The notes: generated from the sequence alone by a model not told the origin. A stretch of DNA of 7,532 nucleotides from an uncultured Leucothrix sp. (GCA_938004025.1 CALKXC010000296.1:1-7532), one strand, 5' to 3'; numbered from the stretch's first letter, positions 1-6,469 are shown. Translations and numbers: made by a program.

Positions 1-28
1 CAGATGTAGGAACTTTAACACCTACTGA

Positions 29-403
29 CTATGAGGCTCTTGATGCTTTAGGCCTTGCGATTAACGACTCTAACGGTATACCAAGCCCTTCAGGTAAGTT
101 ACGAATCATCTCAATGGACAATCCTCGCTTTCCATTCAACACTTCTGATACTCGTGCACGTGTACCAATGTATTCTTCAAGGTCCACACGTGTAAGCTCA
201 TTTTGATCCATGTGAAATTCAATCGCCGCCACTGGGTCTGGTGGATAGATTGGGTGATTAACTTGCTCGTAGGCATCAACTAAAGTTATTAGGATATCTA
301 ATCTATCTCCCTCGTCTGTGCCCTCTTTCGCTTCCCATAATTCTTCTATCGTACTTAACGCAAGATCATAGTCTTGTTCAGTTTTGATGGGTTGTATATC
401 CAT
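29..403 (-). CDS. higA: HigA-family antitoxin, XRE-type HTH transcriptional regulator (orphan)
   Basis: This 124-residue protein matches the usual length and pattern of HigA antitoxins (COG5499 type). It starts with the typical MDIQPIKTEQDYDLAL, followed by an acidic helical region and a helix-turn-helix at about residues 68-92 (ELTRVDLEEYIGTRARVSEV). The conserved tail, IEMIRNLPEGLGIPLESLIA, spans about 98-117. HigA proteins neutralise the HigB ribosome-dependent mRNase and repress their own promoter. In higBA loci the toxin gene normally lies just upstream of higA. Here that position (above 404) holds only about 35 bp and then a CoA-transferase relic, so no higB is present on that side. The gene appears intact. 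The ATG at 403 is favoured because homology begins there. No Shine-Dalgarno sequence is visible, but a good promoter would place the transcript start at or next to the ATG. It may act as an orphan regulator or anti-addiction gene; that is inference. Confidence 0.88.
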   Translation of the reverse strand: MDIQPIKTEQDYDLALSTIEELWEAKEGTDEGDRLDILITLVDAYEQVNHPIYPPDPVAAIEFHMDQNELTRVDLEEYIGTRARVSEVLNGKRGLSIEMIRNLPEGLGIPLESLIARPKASRAS

Positions 404-409
404 TCAGCA

Positions 410-438
410 AGTATATAAACAGCATGCCATGCTGCCAA
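410..438 (-). promoter_or_regulatory. Candidate sigma70 promoter of higA
   Basis: Read on the minus strand, TTGGCA (433-438) and TATACT (410-415) are separated by exactly 17 bp, and each box differs from consensus at one position. The -10 box ends 6 nt before the higA ATG, so the predicted start of transcription falls at or within a base or two of that ATG, giving a leaderless or nearly leaderless mRNA. The -35 box lies at the edge of the CoA-transferase relic. Prediction by eye only. Confidence 0.5.
420..434. promoter_or_regulatory. 15-bp perfect palindrome in the higA promoter, candidate HigA operator
   Basis: CAGCATG-C-CATGCTG is a perfect inverted repeat with 7-bp arms and a single central base. 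It occupies the spacer of the candidate higA promoter and just overlaps the -35 box. HigA antitoxins are dimeric HTH proteins that repress their own promoters by binding palindromes, so this is a natural operator candidate. The binding itself is inferred. Confidence 0.45.
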
Positions 439-1190
439 AGGATCTCGGCCTTGGCGATGATGCAATGCAAAAGATTAATCCTGGCTTAGTCCACTGCGCG
501 CTGAAGGGTTTTCTCAGCGGCCGTTATGAGCAGCGCACCGGCAAAGGCACCTTCGTGCGTTCGAGTTTGTTCGAGAATAACCTGTTCCTCGTCGCGCAAC
601 ACATGGTGCAATACCGCCAAACCGGAGTTCCCGCAGTGCCGATGCCTGAGCGTGTATCTGCTTGGGCAGTCTACGATGTTTTCGATACGGCAGACGGCGA
701 ACAGATATTTGTGGGCGTGGTCAGCGACAAGCAGTGGATTCAATTCTGCAATGCCTTCGGCCTGGACGATCTGCTTCAAGACGAAGAACTTCAGACCAAC
801 GTGCAGTGGGTGGCCCGCCGAGATGCGTTCATGCCGAGCCTACGCGAACTGTTTGCAGGGCAAGACCTGTCGCAAGTCACCACGATCTGCGAACGCGTCG
901 GCCTGCCCTTCGCGCCGATCCTACGACCGGACCAGCTGTTCGACGACCCTCACGTAAACCACAAGGGTGCGACGGTCGAAGTCACCCTGAGCAACGGCGT
1001 GCGAACGCAAGTTCCAACACTCCCATTTGAATACGGCGGCACCCGCCTCGGCCTCTATCGCGACCTGCCGCAAATCGGTGAGCACAACGATGCTGTCGCT
1101 CGAGAGTTGGGGTACTCAGACGAGGCGCTGGAACGTTTGCGGCCTTCGCTTGGTGGTGCTGTGACTGCAGAGACTGAGGGAGTGCGCTGA
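432..1190 (+). pseudogene. CaiB/BaiF-family CoA-transferase, N-terminally truncated and internally deleted
   Basis: The translated frame carries clear family III (CaiB/BaiF) CoA-transferase signals. The LGLGDDAMQKINPGLVHCAL block begins at about 441. FENNLFLVAQHMVQYRQTG, then the PMPERVSAWAVYDVF block, and the C-terminal GLPFAPILRPDQLFDDPHV follow in normal order, and the natural C-terminus is kept. Family members are about 390-410 residues; only about 250 remain. The first roughly 95 residues are missing, including the part that normally holds a catalytic Asp region. A second loss occurs near 534-542, where GRYEQRT runs straight into GKGTFVRS; the segment that usually separates these blocks, about 60 residues, is gone. 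The frame is open upstream only because it runs across the higA start region, so no native start codon exists. The gene is GC-rich compared with its neighbours. A functional enzyme is unlikely. Confidence 0.8.
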
Positions 1191-1332
1191 ATGCGACAGT
1201 GGGAGGTCGATGAGGGTGTGATGGGCTGCTCTCGCTATTAGCTTGTATTAGGAATAGTGGTTTTCTGCTTATGTGCTGCGCAAACTGATTGCCTGTTAGT
1301 ATAGCGCTAAGCTCACGTGAACTTGACAACGA

Positions 1333-1353
1333 CTGAGCGGAACGGCAGCTCAG
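1333..1353. repeat. Short inverted repeat ahead of a ribosome binding site
   Basis: CTGAGC (1333-1338) and GCTCAG (1348-1353) are perfect 6-bp arms around a 9-nt loop. They lie immediately before AGGAAAGGAG and the short reading frame starting at 1367. It could be a regulatory hairpin or operator of the former gene there. Function unknown. Confidence 0.3.
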
Positions 1354-1366
1354 GAAAGGAGCGGTC

Positions 1367-1417
1367 ATGTTTCGCTTGCAGCTGGTTAAGTTTGATTCTG
1401 GAAGCACTTGCCACTGA
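1367..1417 (+). pseudogene. Possible 5' stub of a truncated gene (integrase-like start)
   Basis: A strong ribosome binding site, AGGAAAGGAG at about 1351-1360, lies 6 nt before an ATG that encodes only 16 residues (MFRLQLVKFDSGSTCH) before a stop. So good an initiation region in front of so short a frame suggests the head of a longer gene cut off by a deletion at about 1405. The phrase LQLVKFDSG recalls the N-terminus of some phage-type tyrosine integrases from genomic islands, but this is a weak recollection from about a dozen residues. Alternatives are a genuine leader peptide or chance. The sequence after it shows no continuation in another frame that I could recognise. Confidence 0.28.
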
Positions 1418-1454
1418 CATCTCCAAACTCTCCTTTATGCACTAGCCTAATCGT

Positions 1455-1483
1455 CGGCATTTAACAAAAATGTGTAAACGCCG
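1455..1483. terminator. Hairpin between convergent genes, possible bidirectional terminator
   Basis: CGGCATTTA (1455-1463) and TAAACGCCG (1475-1483) form 9-bp arms with one G-T type mismatch around an 11-nt loop. On the plus strand the stem is followed by AGCTTTTG, a poor T-tract. The position between two converging transcription units fits termination, but the loop is long and the T-run weak, so it may be unrelated. Confidence 0.28.
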
Positions 1484-1565
1484 AGCTTTTGACCGGCCGG
1501 TATGTCCTCATTGCTGCCGCTGCACTATGTCTCCAGACCTCCCACCTTTAAGATACTTGTTTACT

Positions 1566-1585
1566 AAATATTCGGAGTAATATTT
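1566..1585 (-). terminator. AT-rich stem-loop just after the ATPase stop
   Basis: AAATATT (1566-1572) and AATATTT (1579-1585) are perfect 7-bp arms around a 6-nt loop. The repeat begins 7 nt beyond the ATPase stop codon on the minus strand. The stem is purely A/T and no clear T-run follows, so it may protect the 3' end or terminate only weakly. Confidence 0.22.
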
Positions 1586-1592
1586 GCATACG

Positions 1593-3764
1593 TTAAGTGT
1601 CTTGAACAACGCGCTTAACCGCGTCTTGTAATCCTTCTTCATTCACCTTTCCCATATCGACGTTTAAGCAATTAAATTGTGGCCCAGTCTCTGGTAGCCA
1701 GTCTTCAAACTGGATTACTTTCATTAACATGCCTTGAGGTGGGAGCAAAAAATCAAGCAGCCGGTTCGTCAAATCTTCATGGTGACTGGTGACAATTATT
1801 TGCCTTTTCCAACTATCGCTAGCATCGGCGTACGCCAGCTTGCGAAGTAGTACAGCAGCAGGAATAAGCTGATTCATATCAAGGGAGGTAGTAAAGTCAT
1901 CAAACCCCATAACTCTATGGCCTAACTGTTCGGCCATAGCCAAGTTTAAGTTAATTGTCCAACAGATTGCTAGCTGAGACTTCTGACCTGTTGATAAGTC
2001 CTCGAACTTTACATCTGAACTTGTTTTAAAACCCCATTTTGGCGTATTGGAAGTGCCATGGTTTTCAAGCCTGATAGGTAGAAAATCATTCGGAAAGTGG
2101 AAACCTGCAAGAAGGCTATTCATGTTTCTTAACAATTGTTCAAGCTCAGCCTGTGGTATCACCTCAATAACGGACAGCAACTGACTTCTTGCCCCCGATT
2201 CCTGTTTACTTATAGCCAGAGCATCGGTGATCATTTTCTCTGCTTGCTCTAAGCTATCCAAATCAGTTGCATTATCCTCATCTTCTGCCTTCTGAATCTC
2301 TAAAGATGACCAGTCAGTGAAAACTCTGCCAAGCTGATGGAAAATATCGGTTTCATCAACGGCAGAAGCCTCCTCTGCAACTGGATTTTTTATCGTTTTA
2401 AGATAATCATTTACATAGTCAGTTAAATCTTTAACCGTAGAGTTAGGGCCATTTACGAGATGTGAAAGCTGATTTGAATAAGCATTTATATCTCTCAAAA
2501 CGCCCTGAAACCGCTTTATTTGATTGAGCCTGGTGGTCACAGTTTGCCCTTCTTCGGTAACCTTCTCTATCTTCCGTCTGAGCTCTACAGCACGTGAATT
2601 CGCCAATGTCGACAAGCGTTCTACTTGAACCTGTATACCGTCTTTCAATTCAGTAACATTCGAGATTTCAGGATGGTTGTCCCAAGCCTCTAACCAATCA
2701 CTAACGTTTTCAGTAAAGCCATCAATCCAAGTTAAGAGCGAGCGTCCGTCACCTTGCAGCTGTTCTAGAAGTTTATTGAGCCTGTGGTACTCTGAGGTTA
2801 ACTTGACCCTCTGCTTCTCTAGCTCCTCTGTTGTCTCAACGTATATATCTGTACCTGAGCCGATATACAAGGTATTCTCTAAGTCATAGGGAACCAGAGC
2901 AGTATGTGTTGACCACTTTTTTATGGGCCAGTCTGCTGGCAAAGATTGAATAGTAGATAGGAATTCTTTGGTAAAGGCAGGTGGTTGATTTCCTTTCTCA
3001 GAAAAGCCGACCTGGCGGCCTCGATACTCCAACAAACTATGCCCGATATGGCTCAGCTGGTCAGATAGTTGCGAACCTATCGGTTCAACCAAGTTGCTGA
3101 AGCTTCCAATCGAGCTAGAAAGGTTACGGATTTGAGAATCCCATTTATTCTGTAGGTTGCCATTCTTTAAAGTCAATTTACTATCGACTAACTCCTGACG
3201 GAGCGGCAAATCATGAGGGAGCTTGGCGACAAGCTCATTAATTCTTTTGGCGAGCGCTTTTCTTTCCTCCTCATAGTTTTTTCTATACTTCAGCGTATGT
3301 AGCTGACGCTGCCAATCATCTAGCTTTGCTTTTAATGCCTTCAAGCTTCGCTTGATCTCTTCGCCCGGTTTGTTTTCAGGCTCTAAGAGTTGAATTATTT
3401 CGTTACAGGCAAGCTCAACAATATTATCTTGATAAAAAAATGAGGCTATCGTACTTAGTTTCTTATGATCAGGTTTAGTCTTGCCCTGAAGCTCAAACTT
3501 CTCGCCATTAATAGATACCGAGCCATTGCTCTGACCAGTGGTTATAAAACCACCGGCACCTACACTAGGCTGATTAAGTACCCAGTCCATTGCTTCTAAC
3601 AAAGAAGTTTTACCAACTCCGTTTTTACCGGTCACCAAAATTAAGTCGGCAGGCTGTCCAGCTATCGTAAAATCAAGCTTTTCGGCGACACCTTTTACTG
3701 GAATCCGGTAGCCTTTGAAGTTTTCCAGTTCTATAGACTGAATAGTATTAATTTCGTTACCCAA
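1593..3764 (-). CDS. RecF/SMC-like ABC ATPase (ATPase component of a putative three-gene conflict system)
   Basis: This 723-residue protein has a complete split ABC nucleotide-binding domain: Walker A GKNGVGKT at 46-53, Q-loop Q112 in FFYQDN, signature LSTGQ at 590-594, Walker B VMGFDD at 618-623, D-loop TSLD at 626-629, and H-switch TSHH at 659-662. Between the halves lie helical, charge-rich stretches (about 135-180, 310-340, 375-430, 500-545) likely to form a coiled coil. No CxxC zinc hook is seen, so it is not a standard Rad50/SbcC. Such ATPases usually dimerise on nucleic acid and act as sensors or gates. In Walker B the usual catalytic Glu is Asp (D623). The start is TTG at 3764, in the string TTGGGTAA that overlaps the preceding gene's stop; a GGAAG lies about 9 nt upstream and no better in-frame start precedes the Walker A region. 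The stop is followed by a gene-poor interval, so this is the last gene of the operon. Confidence 0.85.
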   Translation of the reverse strand: MGNEINTIQSIELENFKGYRIPVKGVAEKLDFTIAGQPADLILVTGKNGVGKTSLLEAMDWVLNQPSVGAGGFITTGQSNGSVSINGEKFELQGKTKPDHKKLSTIASFFYQDNIVELACNEIIQLLEPENKPGEEIKRSLKALKAKLDDWQRQLHTLKYRKNYEEERKALAKRINELVAKLPHDLPLRQELVDSKLTLKNGNLQNKWDSQIRNLSSSIGSFSNLVEPIGSQLSDQLSHIGHSLLEYRGRQVGFSEKGNQPPAFTKEFLSTIQSLPADWPIKKWSTHTALVPYDLENTLYIGSGTDIYVETTEELEKQRVKLTSEYHRLNKLLEQLQGDGRSLLTWIDGFTENVSDWLEAWDNHPEISNVTELKDGIQVQVERLSTLANSRAVELRRKIEKVTEEGQTVTTRLNQIKRFQGVLRDINAYSNQLSHLVNGPNSTVKDLTDYVNDYLKTIKNPVAEEASAVDETDIFHQLGRVFTDWSSLEIQKAEDEDNATDLDSLEQAEKMITDALAISKQESGARSQLLSVIEVIPQAELEQLLRNMNSLLAGFHFPNDFLPIRLENHGTSNTPKWGFKTSSDVKFEDLSTGQKSQLAICWTINLNLAMAEQLGHRVMGFDDFTTSLDMNQLIPAAVLLRKLAYADASDSWKRQIIVTSHHEDLTNRLLDFLLPPQGMLMKVIQFEDWLPETGPQFNCLNVDMGKVNEEGLQDAVKRVVQDT

Positions 3765-4380
3765 GTGTAGTTACTTCCAGAACTGGCTTACCTAATAGGT
3801 CATTGATATCCATAACCAACTCATTTTGCCAGCTTTCAGCAACGCTATTGTTTTCACCAGCATCCACAGAGGCCTTTAAAATATCTGCAAATCGTGTGAA
3901 TAGCTGCGGCTCAACGCCCCTCGGAGCCTTAGCCCTTGCAACTGCTTCAGAAAGCGTAGAAGAAAAGTCTTCAGCTGTTATTCTCCTAGGCGTATATTCA
4001 CTTGACGACAGTGCCCCCAACCAACGGTTCTTTGCTTCTTCAACTGATTTCCCATCAAATGACCTCACAGCCTGAAGTACAAAACGCCCCCGGTGCCAAT
4101 CTTGATCCCCCATAAGCTGTAACAAAGGAGCAGAGTTCTCTTTCATATCAATCAGTGCAACTAAAGGAGCAAACTTTTGGTAGTCATGCATCAGGTCTGC
4201 AAGACGATCCATAAGGCGTGCAACATATTTCTTTGCCTCACCCATTTCCGAATCATCTGGCTTCGAATTAGCTTTCCAAATCACCAGGTTACAAGCCGAG
4301 TGGCAATGGACAGACACTGGATAAATATCACTCCTTTGTAGCTCACAATCTGCAAAGCTAATGTTTAATAATGATTCCAT
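3757..4380 (-). CDS. Unrecognised 207-residue protein, candidate middle component of an ABC-3C-like system
   Basis: I do not recognise a domain in this protein. It is soluble-looking, with no signal peptide or membrane segment. The N-terminal third is mixed, with a VHCHSAC cluster at 24-30 (H25, C26, H27, C30) that could bind a metal. A YVARLMDRLADLMHDYQKFAPLV region at about 52-74 looks helical and precedes a strand-like ALIDM. The C-terminal half (about 135-200) is predicted helical by residue pattern. Its ATG follows the SIR2-like gene's TAA by 2 bp, with GAGAAG 7 nt ahead as a weak ribosome binding site. Its own stop overlaps the ATPase start, so all three are translationally coupled. Position and size match the small middle component of ABC-three-component systems, which is thought to bridge ATPase and effector. 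That assignment is from context alone. Confidence 0.72.
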   Translation of the reverse strand: MESLLNISFADCELQRSDIYPVSVHCHSACNLVIWKANSKPDDSEMGEAKKYVARLMDRLADLMHDYQKFAPLVALIDMKENSAPLLQLMGDQDWHRGRFVLQAVRSFDGKSVEEAKNRWLGALSSSEYTPRRITAEDFSSTLSEAVARAKAPRGVEPQLFTRFADILKASVDAGENNSVAESWQNELVMDINDLLGKPVLEVTTLG

Positions 4381-4382
4381 TC

Positions 4383-6209
4383 TTAAGCTTCTCGTAAGTA
4401 GGTTCGCCGCTTGATACTCGGCTGGTTGGCATAAAAGTAATTTGTGGGAGAGTTAACAGCATCCAGGATCGTACCTGCGACTGTGTCTTTGTTCCCGTCA
4501 TACTTCTCTTGATGAAAAATATGTTTCCACCCCAAAGTTACTATTGTTTTTGGGGTAATAGATTCTGCTGCACTATCTCTATTGATAACCCTTCGCAGAC
4601 TTGGCCAGACATGCCCACCAGCCTGACCTAAAGCGAGAGCCAAATGGTTATTACCACTCGGAACACTCAGATTATCGCCGGAGGGGACAAAGGAGGGATC
4701 TGCATTTAGATAAAGGAGCTTATTGCCAGTGACACCTTCCGTAGAAGGTTTGAATGACAACACGATGCCAGCTTTCAGTTCTTTTCCCAAACTTGGAGAA
4801 AGGAGGCCCTCAAATAAAAACAGCACGGTTGAAAGCTCGGATATTAGAGCCTTATTTTTATTTATAGGATCATATTCTTTCGCCGGTCTACCATTGAGCT
4901 TAGATAGATTAGCGGCTAGTGCAGAATATGGCCCCTGTTTTTCCTGGGCAGAGCAGAAGACATCAGAAACGGAATCCAGCCAGGAAGGAGGCTCCGTGCA
5001 ATAACCGGAATCTCCTTTGAAGGCGCCTTCGAGAGTCGATATAACCTGATGAATAATTACTTCCGAATGGGGTAAGACAGAAGTGAAACTGGCATTCATT
5101 GACTGAACACTGTTTTTCAACGCCTCAATGATCAAGGTTCTTGCTACTCGTTCGTAAATCCTCTCCCACAGTTCATCTGCCGTTAATTTCTTCTCCTTAT
5201 TGGGGTTTCGAATGATTAACTTATCCCCGTCCTGCGGAATACTATGGTGGTGCACGGAGTAGGTATTGACGATTTGCTGCTGGTGAAAAGTTGGGTAAGC
5301 ATCATAAACTGCAACTATTGGCGCGGAATGCGTTTCCAACACGTCTTGGTCATTGTTTTCAAGCTCATCTGTATACTCATCCAAAACAGTCTGTAGTGTG
5401 TGATGCACTTGAGGCTCGTCGCTACCAAAGCCCACAAAAATCAGGGATTTACTTCTAAGTCGATCTCTAAAAACATCGGCAGCCCATTGCCTGTTACGCC
5501 ATTTCTGGAGCTGTCGCTCAGTTAGAAGTATCGACTCGTACCTCTTTTCAAAGCAAGTATCGCTAAGACGCTTAGCGCAACCATTAATTTTGAAGACCTT
5601 TAGACGATTTATCTCGGCTCCTTTTTTACGATAATCATCAAGACAGGAAATCACATCTGCGGTATTTCCAACACTCAATTTATCGTAAGCTTTCTCAAAA
5701 TTGCAGTCGTAGTTAGTGGTTATTACTTCGTTGACTAGCCCCTCTCGCGACAACTTGGCTATGTATTTATGAGCAGGAGTGGGTATCAGATCTTGATACT
5801 CACGGATTCTCAGGAGCTCTACTAAGTTCTTATGAGCATCAACAAGCCTATCAAACTCCCACAGATACAGCTCAGACAAGCATGCTAACTGATTTGCACT
5901 CGCTGCCTTGGTAATATCGCAGAAAAAACAAACGCTTTTACAAATTTCACCAGTAGCTTTATGACCAAGTACTTCAAGCTCATGCGAGCACCAGCAAGCG
6001 CAAATAGTTCCGTGATCCTCTGCTGTATATCGAGCCAATCGAAGCTTAAAGAGCTCTTCTTTAAGCGCCTGCACCATCCAATTTACATTATGAATTGACT
6101 CGCCGTTTGGAGAGACACTTGTCAAGGAGATACCTGCACCGGCAACAGGCACACAGCGTCGTTTCAATATTCTATCGACGGTGTAGTCAAATGCATTTTT
6201 TGCGATCAT
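4383..6209 (-). CDS. SIR2-like NAD-binding effector with divergent catalytic motif and cysteine cluster
   Basis: The first about 360 residues of this 608-residue protein follow the bacterial SIR2-like defence fold. GAGIS at 24-28 is the NAD-binding loop, TTNYD at 164-168 is the second NAD motif, and KINGC at 207-211 stands where K(L/I)HG is usual. SILLTERQLQKW follows at 226-237 and IFVGFGSDEPQV at 257-268, typical of the last Rossmann strand. Relatives are NADases that deplete NAD+ on phage infection. Two oddities: Asn209 (AAT) occupies the position of the catalytic His, and six cysteines (70, 72, 74, 90, 94, 97) cluster between the first two motifs, probably a metal-binding insert. Residues about 370-608 match nothing I know. 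The ATG at 6209 leaves a normal lead-in to GAGIS, though only AAGAG right next to the ATG resembles a ribosome binding site. It is first in a three-gene operon, as expected for an effector in this layout. Confidence 0.8.
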   Translation of the reverse strand: MIAKNAFDYTVDRILKRRCVPVAGAGISLTSVSPNGESIHNVNWMVQALKEELFKLRLARYTAEDHGTICACWCSHELEVLGHKATGEICKSVCFFCDITKAASANQLACLSELYLWEFDRLVDAHKNLVELLRIREYQDLIPTPAHKYIAKLSREGLVNEVITTNYDCNFEKAYDKLSVGNTADVISCLDDYRKKGAEINRLKVFKINGCAKRLSDTCFEKRYESILLTERQLQKWRNRQWAADVFRDRLRSKSLIFVGFGSDEPQVHHTLQTVLDEYTDELENNDQDVLETHSAPIVAVYDAYPTFHQQQIVNTYSVHHHSIPQDGDKLIIRNPNKEKKLTADELWERIYERVARTLIIEALKNSVQSMNASFTSVLPHSEVIIHQVISTLEGAFKGDSGYCTEPPSWLDSVSDVFCSAQEKQGPYSALAANLSKLNGRPAKEYDPINKNKALISELSTVLFLFEGLLSPSLGKELKAGIVLSFKPSTEGVTGNKLLYLNADPSFVPSGDNLSVPSGNNHLALALGQAGGHVWPSLRRVINRDSAAESITPKTIVTLGWKHIFHQEKYDGNKDTVAGTILDAVNSPTNYFYANQPSIKRRTYLREA

Positions 6210-6276
6210 CTCTTAAAGGGCTTCAGTTTTTGGTCAGAGTATAAATTCTAGTCGTCAACTTAAAGCATTATGCAGA

Positions 6277-6304
6277 ATTTTATAATTACATACTTGTTCT
6301 TCAA
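6277..6304 (-). promoter_or_regulatory. Weak candidate promoter for the three-gene operon
   Basis: On the minus strand TTGAAG (6299-6304) and TAAAAT (6277-6282) are spaced by 16 bp. Transcription would start near 6270, giving a leader of about 60 nt before the ATG at 6209. A TTGACG and a TATACT also occur closer to the gene, but only 9 bp apart, so they do not pair. The AT-richness here makes chance matches common. Confidence 0.3.
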
Positions 6305-6427
6305 TTTCATTCCGAAGGCAGAGAGGGCAAAGTGGCATTCACGATATCGAACTTCCATATTTGACAACGTACTTACAAAGCAAATTTCCTGAGAAAGAAA
6401 ACATGCTTACACCAAATTTATAGAGCT

Positions 6428-6469
6428 ATCTATATCCTAAGTTATAGATGTAGTTATTAGTAACTAAGG
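6428..6469. repeat. Cluster of inverted repeats upstream of the operon
   Basis: Three overlapping symmetries occur. ATCTATA (6428-6434) pairs with TATAGAT (6443-6449) across an 8-nt loop. TAGTTA (6451-6456) pairs with TAACTA (6461-6466) across a 4-nt loop. CCTAAGTTA (6436-6444) pairs with TAACTAAGG (6461-6469) with one mismatch. The stems are weak because they are A/T-rich. They could be regulator binding sites or alternative RNA folds far upstream of the operon. Function unknown. Confidence 0.3.

Larger units (their letters stand above)
1191..1592. other. Gene-poor interval between convergent units
   Basis: About 400 bp separate the stop of the CoA-transferase relic (plus strand) from the stop of the ABC ATPase gene (minus strand). 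Besides the short integrase-like stub and three inverted repeats, I see no coding potential. The 10-bp perfect palindrome ACCGGCCGGT sits at 1492-1501. GC content falls toward the ATPase side, so a boundary of the AT-rich operon block probably lies in the second half of this interval. Confidence 0.5.

Noticed and set aside
6..25. GTAGG/CCTAC inverted repeat just after the higA stop as a terminator
   Set aside because: Only 5-bp arms with a 10-nt loop and no T-run on the minus strand.
384..431. Plus-strand ATG at 384 as the start of the CoA-transferase frame
   Set aside because: Codons 384-431 overlap the higA start and promoter and show no family similarity; the frame is open there by chance.
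982..1407. Minus-strand open frame opposite the CoA-transferase relic
   Set aside because: It is antisense to real homology, rich in Ser/Arg/His as expected for GC-rich shadow frames, and has no recognisable motif.
1492..1501. ACCGGCCGGT perfect palindrome
   Set aside because: Ten bases only, no associated promoter or repeat partner; likely chance.
1593..3764. Annotation of the ATPase as Rad50/SbcC or RecN
   Set aside because: No zinc-hook CxxC, too short for SbcC, no nuclease partner next to it, and the operon context points to a conflict system rather than housekeeping repair.
6260..6358. 32-codon minus-strand frame starting MEVRYRECHFALSAFGMK upstream of the SIR2-like gene
   Set aside because: No ribosome binding site, and it overlaps the candidate promoter. 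The string resembles short spurious proteins annotated in intergenic repeats of proteobacteria, but I cannot verify this; a genome-wide repeat search would decide.
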